Positions 8,765 through 20,120 of a DNA stretch of 64,000 nucleotides are shown piece by piece. This DNA comes from Lota lota (lineage: Eukaryota; Chordata; Actinopteri; Gadiformes; Lotidae): contig JACYXH010000860.1 in assembly GCA_026745465.1 (NCBI GenBank), forward strand, positions 44,631 through 108,630, given 5' to 3'. The notes beneath the pieces are model-generated. The model was given only the letters and a program-made list of their open reading frames with translations. It ran no database searches and was not told where the DNA came from. Position numbers and translations under genes: made by a program. The stretch's first letter is position 1; the number at the start of each line of letters is the position of its first letter.

Positions 8765-11731
8765 TTGTCAGACTCCTTATTTTCTTCTATTTTGTCTGAG
8801 GAAGTGTTGTCACCTGATGACGGGTTGGTGGATGGCGCATTGAAGGAGCGTGAAGCGGTGGAAGAGTTTGTTAGTGCTTCTGAGGCACCATTATCATTGA
8901 CTCGTGAAGCACTGATAAGTGCTCAGAAAAGGGATTCTTCCCTATCCAAGTGTTTCGCCGCAGTCAAGGAAAATGATTGTAAGGACAGTAGGAAACAGTC
9001 ATTCCATCTGGATGACGGAGTGTTGATGCGCAAGTGGGTTTTGCGGCTAGCTGAATCATCAGATGATTCAGTTGAGGATTGGGGCACGGTTCAACAGCTA
9101 GTGGTTCCAATTGTTTGTCGGCAGCATGTGCTAGAATTAGCACATGAGCATCTATGGTCTGGTCATTTAGGGGTCACGAAGACATATGACCGAATGCTGA
9201 AACATTTCTTTTGGCCAGGAATGAAAGCTGATGTTAAGCGTTTTTGTAAGACCTGCCGCACCTGCCAGATAGTCGTAAAACCCAACCAAGTAGTGCCTCC
9301 GGCCCCCTTACGACCTATTCCTGCTGTTGGTGAGCCTTTCGCACGGGTAATTGTGGATTTCGTTGGCCCTCTGCCCAAGACGAAGTCTGGTAATCAGTTC
9401 TTGCTAACTGTGATGTGTGTTACCACTCGTTTTCCTGAGGCAATCCCCTTGCGGAAAATCACAGCGCCAACCATTACAAAAGCGCTGACTAAGTTCTTTA
9501 CTACCTTTGGTTTACCCAAAGTGGTTCAAACGGATCAAGGAACTAATTTCCTCTCCAAAACCTTCAAACAGACTTTGCAGTCCTTAGGTATATCCCATTC
9601 AGTGTCTAGTGCGTATCATCCAGAGTCACAGGGTGCACTTGAGCGGTGGCATCAGACTTTGAAGTCAATGTTACGGAAGTACTGTCACGATACAGAGAAG
9701 GATTGGGATGATGGGCTTCCCTTTGTTCTCTTTGCTATTCGTGACGCTACCCAGGAGTCTCTCGGGTTCAGCCCAGCTGAACTGGTGTTTGGTCATAATG
9801 TGCGTGGTCCACTTAAAGTGTTGAAGGAGCGGTTTATGACAAATTCCACTCAAGAGACTAATGTCTTAGATTTTGTCTCCCAGTGTAGGGAACGTCTGCA
9901 TCGTGCCTCCTTGCTGGCTAAAGAGGCACTCTCCTCTTCCCAGGAGAGTATGAAGACACGGTTTGACAGGAAAGCGGTTGAACGACAGTTTCGGCCAGGC
10001 GATCAAGTTCTGGTACTAGTACCCTTGCCTGGATCTGCTCTTACAGCTCGTTTCTCAGGTCCGTATGTGGTGGAGAGTAAGGTGTCGACCACCGATTACA
10101 TCATCCACACCCCTGAGCGCAGACGAAAAACACGGCTATGCCATATCAACATGCTTAAGCCTTATCATTCCAGGGAGGCTGTACCTGTAAAGCAGAAGGT
10201 AGTCTTGGATACTGTTGCTCCTGAAGCAATTTCTGCTTCGTTGGTTTGTGTGGAAACCATGTCTGATGATGGTTTGGCTATAATTGCCAGCAGTGCACAG
10301 TGTGGTAGGCTACTGAATTCAGAGTTGATGTCTGAAATAGGAACACATCTATCCTATCTTCCTGATTGTCAGCAGAAAGATGTAATCCATTTGCTGCACT
10401 CCTGTCCTACTTTATTCCGTGATGTGCCATCATGCACCAATGTGTTACATCACGATGTCGATGTTGGTACTGCAGCCCCTATCAAGCAGCATGCTTACCG
10501 TTGTCCTATGGCAAAAAGGGAGATCATGAGGAAAGAGGCAGAGTACTTGTTAGAAAATGGTTTAGCTAAGCCCAGTCGCAGCCCCTGGAGCTCACCATGT
10601 TTGTTGGCTCCTAAGTCTGACGGCACCTCTCGTTTTTGTACGGATTTCCGCCGTGTCAATGCAGTTACTGTACCAGATTCCTTCCCACTGCCTAGGATGG
10701 AAGATTGTATAGACAGCATTGGCCCAGCGGTGTTCATCACAAAGTTAGATCTGTTAAAGGGATATTGGCAGGTTCCTTTAACCTCGCGGGCTTCGGATAT
10801 TTCAGCTTTTGTAACACCTGACCATTTCCTACAGTACACAGTAATGGCCTTTGGCATGAGAAACGCACCCGCTACTTTTCAGCGGTTGATGCATCTAGTG
10901 TTGGGGGATGTTCCCTGTTGCAAGGTGTATCTTGATGATGTGGTGGTGTACTCTGACACCTGGGCTGACCATTTAGCCAGCTTGAACGTGGTGTTCCAGC
11001 GGCTCGTGGAGGCATCTTTGACACTGAACCTTGCCAAGTGTGAATTTGGTAAGGCTACCATCACCTACCTGGGGAAACAGGTAGGTCATGGACAGGTCCG
11101 CCCAGTAGATGCTAAAGTCACTGCCGTGTTGTCCTATCCGGTTCCTACGACCCGACGTGAGCTTCGTAGATTTTTGGGTATGACTGGGTACTACCGTTGT
11201 TTTTGTAAGAATTTCTCTGTCGTGGTTGCACCTCTCACTAAGTTGTGTAGCCCTGCTGTGCCTTTTGCATGGAATGACGAGTGTCAACATGCCTTCACTG
11301 CTGCAAAGTCTCTTCTCTGTAGCGCCCCTGTCCTGGCTGCGCCTAACTTCTCTCTTCCGTTCAAGTTAGAGGTTGATGCCAGTGCTTCTGGAGCCGGTGC
11401 AGTGCTACTGCAGGATGGAGAGGGAGAGGTATGCCATCCTGTATGCTACTTCTCAGCTAAATTCAAACGGCATCAGCTGAACTACTCCACCATTGAGAAG
11501 GAGACCTTAGCGATGCTACTTGCGTTACAGCATTTCGAGGTATATGTTGGTTCCAGTTCCTCGCCGGTCATTGTGTACACTGACCATAACCCTCTCGTGT
11601 TCTTAGCCCAGATGTACAACCACAACCAGAGGTTAATGCGCTGGGCTTTGTTAGTGCAGGGTTACCACCTAGAGATCCGGCACAAGAAGGGGACGGACAA
11701 CATGGTAGCGGACGCACTGTCCCGTGGGTAA
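8765..11731 (+). CDS. pol: Integrase-reverse transcriptase-RNase H polyprotein, Gmr1 domain order
   Basis: A single open frame of 988 codons; 8765 is a TTG, so in life this is read as part of a gag-pol product rather than from its own start. Integrase comes first: an HHCC zinc finger at about residues 127-167, then the catalytic core with D198 (VIVDFVG), D257 (TDQGTNF) and E293 (ALERWHQ), a D,D-35-E spacing, and a GPY block (FSGPYVV). Reverse transcriptase follows (FCTDFRRVN, KLDLLKGYWQVPL, AFGMRNAPATFQRLM, YLDD at about residues 722-725), then RNase H (VDASASGAG, STIEKETLAM, YTDHNPL, ADALSRG). In ordinary Ty3/gypsy elements integrase is last; integrase before reverse transcriptase marks the Gmr1 type first reported from cod. 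This part is still open although gag and protease are broken. Confidence 0.92.
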   Translation: MSDSLFSSILSEEVLSPDDGLVDGALKEREAVEEFVSASEAPLSLTREALISAQKRDSSLSKCFAAVKENDCKDSRKQSFHLDDGVLMRKWVLRLAESSDDSVEDWGTVQQLVVPIVCRQHVLELAHEHLWSGHLGVTKTYDRMLKHFFWPGMKADVKRFCKTCRTCQIVVKPNQVVPPAPLRPIPAVGEPFARVIVDFVGPLPKTKSGNQFLLTVMCVTTRFPEAIPLRKITAPTITKALTKFFTTFGLPKVVQTDQGTNFLSKTFKQTLQSLGISHSVSSAYHPESQGALERWHQTLKSMLRKYCHDTEKDWDDGLPFVLFAIRDATQESLGFSPAELVFGHNVRGPLKVLKERFMTNSTQETNVLDFVSQCRERLHRASLLAKEALSSSQESMKTRFDRKAVERQFRPGDQVLVLVPLPGSALTARFSGPYVVESKVSTTDYIIHTPERRRKTRLCHINMLKPYHSREAVPVKQKVVLDTVAPEAISASLVCVETMSDDGLAIIASSAQCGRLLNSELMSEIGTHLSYLPDCQQKDVIHLLHSCPTLFRDVPSCTNVLHHDVDVGTAAPIKQHAYRCPMAKREIMRKEAEYLLENGLAKPSRSPWSSPCLLAPKSDGTSRFCTDFRRVNAVTVPDSFPLPRMEDCIDSIGPAVFITKLDLLKGYWQVPLTSRASDISAFVTPDHFLQYTVMAFGMRNAPATFQRLMHLVLGDVPCCKVYLDDVVVYSDTWADHLASLNVVFQRLVEASLTLNLAKCEFGKATITYLGKQVGHGQVRPVDAKVTAVLSYPVPTTRRELRRFLGMTGYYRCFCKNFSVVVAPLTKLCSPAVPFAWNDECQHAFTAAKSLLCSAPVLAAPNFSLPFKLEVDASASGAGAVLLQDGEGEVCHPVCYFSAKFKRHQLNYSTIEKETLAMLLALQHFEVYVGSSSSPVIVYTDHNPLVFLAQMYNHNQRLMRWALLVQGYHLEIRHKKGTDNMVADALSRG

Positions 11732-11817
11732 GGTGGTCTGATTACAGGTAACAGACCATGTGACTATGTGACAGTTAGAGTAGTGGTTGCTCTAATGGTG
11801 CAAACTACCCGTTTGCT

Positions 11818-11832
11818 CTTATGGGGGGGGAG
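11818..11832 (+). other. Polypurine tract
   Basis: A run of G residues (ATGGGGGGGGAG) lies immediately before the 3' LTR, in the place where plus-strand synthesis of an LTR element is primed. Confidence 0.75.
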
Positions 11833-12289
11833 TGTTACGGGCGTAGTGTGTTTTTTTTTGTGACTAACTGTGTTCTCTCCCCAGCCTACTGTTTGTCCCT
11901 CCTCCTGCAGCACTCAAGCAATCAGGAAATTGAGTGCACCTGCTCAGGGTAGGGGTATATAAGCTGGGAGCGGACCAGAGCACGGGAGCCAGTGGGCCAT
12001 TCGGCAGATAACGTGCTGCATGTGTGGGAACTAGTGAACGTAGTGTTGTGTTTCCTCTCGTGGAACTAGTAGAGTGAGCTATTTTGGTTAACTAGTGTTT
12101 AGTTATAGTTTTGTTTACTGGTAGTTGTTTCCCTTTGTGTTTTCCCCTTTTGGGAAAGTGGTTTTTCGTTACCTTAATAAACCTTTTTGTTAACCTTTAC
12201 CTCTGTCTGAGACTCCTCCTTGTCCCCCCGGAAAAATATTCTTTGTTACTCCCCAAAGATACCCCTGGATACCAATTGGGGTCGTAACA
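11833..12289 (+). mobile_element. 3' LTR of Gmr1-like element
   Basis: An uninterrupted 457-bp LTR beginning TGTTACGGGC and ending GGGGTCGTAACA. It holds a TATATAA box at 11956-11962 and an AATAAA signal at 12176-12181. It matches the split 5' LTR with about 10% differences over the first 157 bases. I found no convincing 4-5 bp target duplication (flanks GTGTT and GTAGG), consistent with age. Confidence 0.92.
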
Positions 12290-12701
12290 GTAGGTATTCC
12301 ACACAGCACTACAGTATTGATCATAATCCAGTTCATTATATTGAATTAATAAAAAAGTACCTGCCATAACTTTTGACAGTTGACCTCCTCCTATGTTATT
12401 GTGATCGTGGGCGTGTGTACGATTCCTAACACAAATAGTTTAAATATTCAATAGATACAATAGTTGTAGGATAAATGCTTGTAAAAAATAGCTGAAGTAT
12501 TTATTTTATTAAGTAAATAGTATTTTCTCATCACCAGGTGTTGTCATCCTCCTGTGGAAGTCACCTGGATTTTCAGGTATTTCTATGTGCCCCATTTAGG
12601 GGCCGATGACTAGTTATAATTATTATTATAAGTATTTCAATGTGTTTTGAACACTGGAATGCAACTTTACAAACTATTCTGTGGTTTATTTCTCCATTAA
12701 G
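12290..12701. other. Intron or upstream region of the lectin gene
   Basis: About 410 bases between the LTR element and the first recognised lectin exon. It contains no signal-peptide exon or promoter that I can support. It ends in a pyrimidine-containing splice acceptor (TCTCCATTAAG) just before 12702. Confidence 0.4.
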
Positions 12702-15340
12702 CTGCATCCCGCATTAACCTGGCGTTGAGCGGCAAGGCTATTCAGTCTTCAACCTACCCGGGCGGGGAGGCTGAACACTCCATCGATGGGAACACCGACC
12801 CTCAGTGGGAGCACAACAGCTGCACCGCTACCGAGTCACAGGCCAAACCATGGTGGAGGCTGGAGCTGCCTGGTGTGTACAGGGTGTCAGAGATCCAGGT
12901 CACTAATAGAAATGCTGCTAGGGAGTACCTCAACGGCGTGGAAATACTCATCGGGAATTCACTGGTGAACAACGGGAACGACAATCCAAGGTGAATCACT
13001 GGTGTCACCTCCCCTACTTCCACTGAATACTGTTAGACTCCAAGCCAAAACGTTCTGGGTTTGATCCCTGATGACCTCAACCTGTTTTTAAGTGTCTTTG
13101 GATAAAAGTATTAATTACTAAATGGCATAGAATATATACTCCCAGAAAATAAGGGAACACAACCAGTGCTCTGCTCAAGTACACCTGGACACACACCAGC
13201 TACTGGAATCTGGTCTCTAATACCTTCACCAGACTGCTGTATCTTCTCTCTCTGTCTCTTTTCCTCAGGTGTGCCATCATCACCGATGACCCAGGATGCT
13301 TGACTCAGACTGTCAAGTGTTGGGGAATGGAAGGAAGGTTCATCAACTTCTACAAGTCCTCTGATCAAGCAAGCTACCTGCAGTTATGTGAGGTCAAAGT
13401 GTACGGAGGTAGGAACCCAGTCCATAATTATATGATCATCAAAGTGGGATGGGTGTACCAGTACCACTGTTGGTCAACCATCATTGGTCAAAAGTAAAAT
13501 GCTGATGTTCCTTATAGCTCAACATGTAAAGCATGGCATTAACACTGCCAGGGTTAGGGGTTTGATTCCCACTCAGGGCTACCTATTATAACAATGTATG
13601 CACCGACAGTATTGTAAGGCACTTTGGGTAAAAGCAACCACCAGAGCACAATCTGCATACAGTGTTTTCAACCTGTGGTACACGTATAACTGGTGGTACA
13701 TGAGGGTACTGCAGGTGGTCCGTGGGATCTATTTTTGAAATAGAAAAATGTACAATAATAGAAAAATTAATATAGATAATTTAAAATACAATAATATATT
13801 AAATAAAGTATTAACTTTTTTATTCATATTTTAAAGAGGTGCGTTTCACATTTTTGTATTTTAAGGTTTTCCATTTATGTTTTGTGTTGCTTTGTGTTTG
13901 CTGAATAAACACAAAGGGAGCATAAGCAGCGTTGCTGGCTTCTTCTTTCCACTGTCTCCCACTGGCCATGGCCTTCTTGCAGTAATACTTGTGTATAAAG
14001 GGTTTGCTGGCACTCTTTGGTCTGCCACTGCATTTGTATTTATCTATTTTCTACCGTTTACATCTGAGGTGGTCCACGAAAGGTCTTGATGACAATTTAG
14101 TGGTCCACCTAAAGTCAAAGGTTGGGCACCACTGATCTACATGACTGTTCTGTATTGTGATATTTCAGAGTGAAGTATCAAAGTAAGTTGTTTTCTGTAT
14201 GGTCTTAGACACCTCGTAGCCCTTCACATTAGTTGAGTTCAAGTGTGCTGAGATTTCTGAGAGAAAAGTACTGCCAAGTGTCTGAAGGTGTTGTGTAAGC
14301 AATTAAAAACATCCCACACTGATTGGCAATTTAGTGTTGCTAATGAAGCTTTTGTAAATGTAAAAGTGTCTGCTAAATGTCTTAATAGTTGGTAGGGGAT
14401 AGGTGTCTGCTCAAAGATACATAAAGGGGTACTTACAGGGCTGAGAGTAGAAATCCCTCACCCCCACACTGTCTTTTGGTTCCCCAGAATTAGGGCCTGC
14501 TCCACCCTCCGTCAGCATTCAGGAGATGGGGAGGAACATCACTCTGGTGGGGACACGGCTGTGCTGGTCAGACGCCCTGCTCTACTGCAGAGACTTTCAC
14601 TGGGACCTGCTGAGCCTCAGGGACCCAGAAGACCAGGAGATGATTGATGAGCTGGTGGCTCGCGCCCCCTTCCCACTAACCAGCCACCTCTGGGTGGGCC
14701 TGCGCAGGTACTGGCCAGACCTTGGTGTATATCAGGCAATCAAGTCTGTCCTTACGATCATCTGTCCGTCCATCACTTTGTCTTATCAACAATACCATGA
14801 AAATAACAAAAGCTAAATATTTGGCCACATTATTCTCATGTAACTCTTTCATATATTTCAATGTTGGTAGGTCTCTTTCAGGAAACTCCTGGTTTTGGAT
14901 GTCCGGTGACCCAATGGACTTCAGCCAATGGGACGAAGGCTCACAACATTCCAGCCCCTGTGGGGGCGTGTCCAGTGTGGAACCTTCCACATGGAGGCCA
15001 CGCTCTTGTGAAGAACATCTTAACTTCATCTGTTTTACAGGTTGGTGTCCAGACTCTAGATCCATTACCAGGTCCTTATAAATCCAAATATGCTTAACCT
15101 TCTGTAAAGGCATGCACCAGCTTGAAACAGTTAGAGGTTTGAGCTTCCTGTTAGGGAAAATAAAAGTCCTCATATGTACTACGCTCAACGTAGGAGTCTG
15201 AATAAATGAAATGAGCTGTAGGTCTTTTCAGCCACTTTCATTAACCTTCTTATATTTCTATTTCCGCAGGTCAGACAGAAGGAGTGAACAAGTTGCGCTT
15301 CTATACTTCCACAAGAGAGAATCAAATTCGCTGCACCTAA
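12702..15340 (+). CDS. Chimeric F-type lectin / C-type lectin gene, 5 exons seen
   Basis: Five exons with standard GT/AG borders and matching phases: 12702-12990, 13269-13408, 14488-14707, 14871-15040 and 15270-15340 (stop TAA 15338-15340). Exons 1-2 encode an F-type lectin (fucolectin, F5/8 type C fold): ASRINLALSGKAIQSS, then HSIDGN, KPWWRLELP, VTNR, then LQLCEVKVYG. In family members such a fold binds fucose. Exons 3-4 encode most of a C-type lectin domain (LCWSDALLYC, HLWVGLR, NSWFWMSGD, CGGVS, RSCEEHLNFICF). I see no EPN/QPD plus WND calcium-sugar motif, so its sugar binding may be non-classical. Exon 5 adds a short tail. No start codon or signal peptide was found; the 5' exons may lie upstream of the LTR element or be lost. 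The product is probably secreted (inferred). Confidence 0.82.
13025..13125 (+). repeat. SINE fragment (V/HpaI-type tail) in lectin intron 1
   Basis: Contains a degenerate B-box-like GGGTTTGATCCC and the tail motif GTGTCTTTGGATAAAAGTA followed by ACTAAATGG, like the GCTCTGGATAAGAGCGTC / CTAAATGAC tail of fish SINEs. Confidence 0.55.
13508..13650 (+). repeat. tRNA-derived SINE in lectin intron 2
   Basis: A tRNA-like head with A box TAGCTCAACATGTAAAGCA and B box GGTTTGATTCCC, followed by AATGTATGCACCGACAGTA and GGCACTTTGGGTAAAAGCA. This is the layout of V/HpaI-type SINEs of fish, here degenerate. Confidence 0.75.
13659..14134. mobile_element. Non-autonomous hAT-like DNA transposon
   Basis: An element of about 476 bp in lectin intron 2. 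The left end ACAGTGTTTTCAACCTGTGG and the right end GGTTGGGCACCACTG are imperfect inverted repeats. It is flanked by ATCTGCAT (13651-13658) and ATCTACAT (14135-14142), an 8-bp direct repeat with one mismatch, as expected for hAT. The inside is AT-rich, without a transposase. Confidence 0.65.
14305..14470 (+). repeat. Block shared with the palindrome arms
   Basis: About 165 bases ending shortly before lectin exon 3 match 33868-34030 and, in reverse complement, about 46280-46440, with roughly 88% identity by eye. Shared strings include CCCACACTGATTGG, AGATACATAAA and CTGAGAGTAGAAATCCCTC. Part of it (TGTAAATGTAAAAG, CTAAATGTC) resembles a SINE tail. Confidence 0.75.
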
Positions 15341-17290
15341 TTGGCCTCACTGGGGAACATAGCTGCTGATTCTGAAGAAGACCTGAGTAGTGAAGTTTCT
15401 GAATGCTATAGCTCAGAGTGTGTCTGAGGTAGCTAGCTAGTTCTGCATTCCGTCATTGTGGGCATTGTGACAGGCCACATTTTGTGCTTGAATAGCATAT
15501 AGAATACATTTACTTTAGTTTTTAATCAGTGAACTTCTTTATGAGCAGATGTGGTTGTGTCATGCATCAATCCTTTGATCTGAAATGAGGAGATTGTGAG
15601 TTCAACATGGTTTCAAAAGACTAAATCAAGTATCTGTTGGCTTTTATATCTGTGTCTGGCTTAGCTGATTTACAAATTATATCCACACAGTAGGGTTTTA
15701 TCTTAAACTCTGATTGAGTAGGTTGTTTTAATGGAATTGACGTGGGGGTTATATTTATGTATTGATATTGACGATTCACTTTTTCCTGATGTGAATGTGC
15801 TGGTTTGTCTTTATTTTGCATATAAATGTAACATATTTAATGTTTGTTTGCTAGTGTCATCCTAATATCACTGACCAGAAGACCAATAATCAGAATGTAT
15901 AAATAGATGACAGAGTTTGCCCCGCTGTAGTTATCAGAAATGTTAGCAGGCTAGCATTAGTTAACAGAGTAACATACACAGTTCTGATTCATGGCTCTCT
16001 TGGATAAGCTGTTCAATGACCATCAACCTATCCACGTAACTTTTTTGACAATATCAACGATGAAACGTGATCTCCAACCTAAACGTCAGAATAGGTTGTT
16101 TGTAGAGGTCTTTGAAAACGACCCATATGACCGTTTTAGCCCCCTATCGACTGTTTGAAGAAACAGCAATACGTCACATATGTCAAGGTTCTGCCAAAAC
16201 AAAATGGATGACAATCATTATATTCTCAGTGGAAAAAGCAACATTTTAAGATAACTACGGCATTAAAATGTACTTTGATAACATTTATAGTGATATTTAT
16301 TTTAATGTTGTAATCTTCAGTCAGTGAATGTAGCTGATGTTTAGTTTCTTAGTTTGTTATGGCGACTTCTTCCCTATCTAATTTCCACAGTCGCCCCTTT
16401 TGAGATGGCTTGTGACTCGTAGGGGGAAAATAAGCACTCGCGGAGATCCTTCAGTTTCAGTCAAAAAATGCCTCATTTATTAGATCAAAATAAATTCTCC
16501 GTGGTTGACTTTCTACAGAAACTTAAACCTTTTACTAAAATAAATGATTATACATAAACTACGGTCACTAAACTGTTTCTTTGTCCACCTCTCTTACTCA
16601 AACAAAAATAACTTTCCAAGCCGTGATCCAGCTGCTCCTTACACCTGTGAAGGTGAGCTAACTAGGAGGAGGAGCGGAGGCTGCCGTAGTCTAACAACCA
16701 ATCAAAGTCATTTCTCTAGACACAAAGTACATAAACCAAATCCAACAATTTAGAAACAAAATAGAAAAACAATACAAAAAAATTTCTTGTTTGTTTTTAC
16801 AACAAAATGTATAAACATCTATTATGGCTCCAACACAGTTAATGCAACTTTTTCTATCGTTGTCATGGTGATTCATATAGATGCTGCTAACCCTGAAACC
16901 ACGCAGCTTGCATGCTGTTTGAATTGTTGTTTTGCATTGTGTAACATTAGTCATCTAGGCTGATATGTTATGTGTGTTATAAGAAAGTCATGATATGTTA
17001 TTTTATGTAACTGATGATGTTCTTTCAATAAAAACATAGATTTTCGAGTGAGCTACGGATGACATATTTCTTCTTTGGGATGGACCAGGCCGACATGTTT
17101 TTGTGGGAAAACAGGGAGTTTATGTCCGCTTTGCTTCCGCCAAAAAATGTTAGGTTAATTTTATAAAAACATGGATAATAAGCACAAGATAATCATGACC
17201 AATTAATCCCGCTTTAAAGTGTTAATGTGTCAATATAGTAAAAGGAAGACTAAAAAGACTTTCAAAAGATTACTACAATTATCAACATAG
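15341..17290. other. Lectin 3' region and unassigned intergenic DNA
   Basis: About 1.95 kb with no supportable gene. AT-rich; short frames have no recognisable motifs. A possible polyadenylation signal (CAATAAAAAC) lies near 17025, too far to assign to the lectin with confidence. Confidence 0.4.
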
Positions 17291-17610
17291 GGTCCTAGAC
17301 CTACAGGAAGTGATGCAAACACACCATTAACCCGTTAATGGTGTGTGCACAGAATGACTTGGGAGTAAAATAGCAACATCTGGTCTCTTTTATATGAATC
17401 AGGGCATTATGTTTTACTAACATCTTAGCTAATATACTGTACATCTAGCCCTACAGGAAGCTATGTAATTAGTAGGTGACCTAGGGGTCAAGGACACTTG
17501 GGAGTGAGCAAGAGACCTGGGGTTTCTTTCATATGAAAGAGGGCCTCAAGGACAAGTAAGATAATACATTTAGGGCCTCTAGCCGTACAGGAAGTAACTA
17601 AAAGAGCCTC
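17291..17610. repeat. Degenerate ~150-bp tandem repeat with a short perfect inverted repeat
   Basis: The string CTACAGGAAG or CGTACAGGAAG with its context recurs near 17300, 17450 and 17585, each followed by CTTGGGAGT and a CATATGAA-like block. Within the first unit, 17319-17346 is a perfect inverted repeat (ACACACCATTAAC, two bases, GTTAATGGTGTGT). Confidence 0.6.
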
Positions 17611-18180
17611 AGATAATGCTCCATCTCGTGACCTCTCACCCCTCTCACTTTTTTAGGGGCGTGGCGCAGGCTCCTTTTGACCTTTCGACCCCATATATGA
17701 AAAACAGCTGTCTTTACACGCTGTTGAGGAAAGTGTTAGTCTTTAAACAGTTACATTTGGTTTTGCCTCATGCTGTTTCCCCCTCCCTGCCAGAGCCCTG
17801 TCTCTGGCCCCCACTGTTAGTTGATGACAACTGTTCCCTGATTAAGGAGCATCACATGCTCCTTAATCAATTAATCACTCAGTAAAGGACTTGAGGATCC
17901 TTAATCACTAAGCCGTTTCCTCATCCTAAATCATATGAAAATCAGCAGGCTAAGTAGTAACATGATACTTTGTATATCGAGACGTAAACACAATTGAATT
18001 CATAACGTTTAAATATTATACTTTAAAAACAAGGTCATCTGAATTTATTCGTTTTGAAATCACCGCTTTGAAATTCAAATATGGCATTTCAAGTTGTACC
18101 ATTTAAAAAACACGATAAAAAAATTATGCATTCACTATTTATGATACAAAAAATTCAATTTGCAGATATTTGATATATTC
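17611..18180. other. Unassigned, with the left half of a small inverted repeat
   Basis: No gene seen. About 17995-18066 is repeated in reverse complement at about 18683-18757 (shared cores GAATTCATAAC, TATTATACTTT, ATTCGTTTTGAA), about 75-80% identical, with the microsatellite at 18181 between. Confidence 0.5.
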
Positions 18181-18300
<120 letters not shown>

Positions 18301-18508
18301 ACATACATACGATATTGATTACTCATATTCAAGTGGTCAAATTATGGACCAGAAAATTAAAGCCATAAAATTAAAACTGCAGTAGCAGGGCCTTCCAAGG
18401 CCAAAGCAATAGAGACAGAATGCAATCGAATCTACTGCCGGCCTATCAGAGCGCCATCCGTCAGTCATATGATCAAAGAAAACTGCTGGAGAATTAAAGC
18501 CAACGATG

Positions 18509-18538
18509 GCCAACAGGGAGAAGGACGGGGCTCAGGTA
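18509..18538 (+). other. Possible small first coding exon
   Basis: ATG with a good start context opens MANREKDGAQ and ends in a GTAAAT donor. The next exon-like block (20579-20620, after an acceptor CTTCACAG) continues in frame to WRFCEYHN and a stop, giving a predicted 23-residue product. The mirrored copy in the right arm has one residue changed (K to E). I do not recognise it; it may be non-coding or chance. Confidence 0.22.
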
Positions 18539-18829
18539 AATTGTACGGTTTATGTCAGTTATGTATAATCAAAGTCGGGCCTCAATAAGCACAGTAGGTT
18601 TCAGGGCTTCAAAAAAGCTCGTAACACAACATAACCACCATGACAGCAGTCTGTTCCATCACGTTCAGTCTCGATTGCCGAGGTGAATTCAAAACGAATG
18701 AATTCAGATGATTTTGGCTTCAAAGTATAATATGTAAATGTTATGAATTCAATGGTGTTTTACATTTCCATATACTAAATTAAATGGCTTTTAAAACTTC
18801 AAAACGTCATGATTTGCTTCCATGCACAC

Positions 18830-19560
18830 CTGCATGTAGGTGTACTAATTAGGTTGCCATGGTAATGAGTTCGCGGGGCTTGTTGCAGGTGGCGCTGTTT
18901 ACTTCCGTTCAGTAAAGCAGCTAGTTTGGTAGTAGCCGTCTTTTGTCTCCAATACACGGTCATTTCCTAAATAATTGTTACAAATTAAACCACAACACGG
19001 TTGGAAGTTTCCGGTTTAACTTCTATGTGTGACTAAGGACAAATGTGGTCCTCTGTTTTCCGGGTTAACCGCAAGGAAACGAAGACTTTTCGAAGTAAAA
19101 GCGACTGCTGTAGCTGGACCTGCTGTGAGGAACATTTGTTTTTCTACTAGGCCTACTTGATATGTTAAATAATGTTAGTTGTGGATGGAACGGGACGTAA
19201 AGTGTTTTAAATGAGTATTGTTACAAGTCATAGGCCTATTGCTATATTGAAATAAACGTGACTGTCATGGTTAGCCTAGCGCTTCTAGAAGCTCCAGACC
19301 TCATTCACTTTCAATTGGCCGCCATCACAAGTAGTAGGCGGGGAAATGACGTCACACAATGGCGGTGTTTGGCCCTGTTCTGTTAGCCATTGTAATGTGT
19401 GACACCGGGGGGCGCTGTTTCCTCTTTTCTGCGTTGACTGAGTAAAGGACTAATAAACAGTGTGTCGGGATGGCTTCATTGGTTTTGTTCCACCGGGCCA
19501 TAGCCCGTTGAGTGGCTGAAGCTAAGCGGTTGATTTGTCTCTGTGGTGGCACGATGATGA
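18830..19560. promoter_or_regulatory. GC-richer block with promoter-like motifs
   Basis: Compared with its AT-rich surroundings this block is richer in CG. It carries GGCCGCCATC and CAATGGCGG (YY1-like), GGCGGGG (GC box) and TGACGTCA (a perfect CRE at about 19347-19354). The same block is mirrored at about 62880-63600. A two-directional promoter is possible, but I see no clear gene attached. Confidence 0.35.
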
Positions 19561-19594
19561 TGACGGGCTGACGTTTCTTGATCCAAACGTCAAT

Positions 19595-20120
<526 letters not shown>

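Noticed and set aside
655..12289. An envelope gene making this an endogenous retrovirus
   Set aside because: Only about 100 bases lie between the end of the RNase H frame and the 3' LTR, and no env-like frame is present.
650..12294. Target-site duplication of the LTR element
   Set aside because: The flanks (GTGTT before 655, GTAGG after 12289) do not match, so no duplication can be claimed.
19352..19552. 66-codon minus-strand frame preserved identically at 62886-63086
   Set aside because: It begins with GTG, not ATG, and resembles no family; its identity in both arms reflects recent duplication rather than selection.
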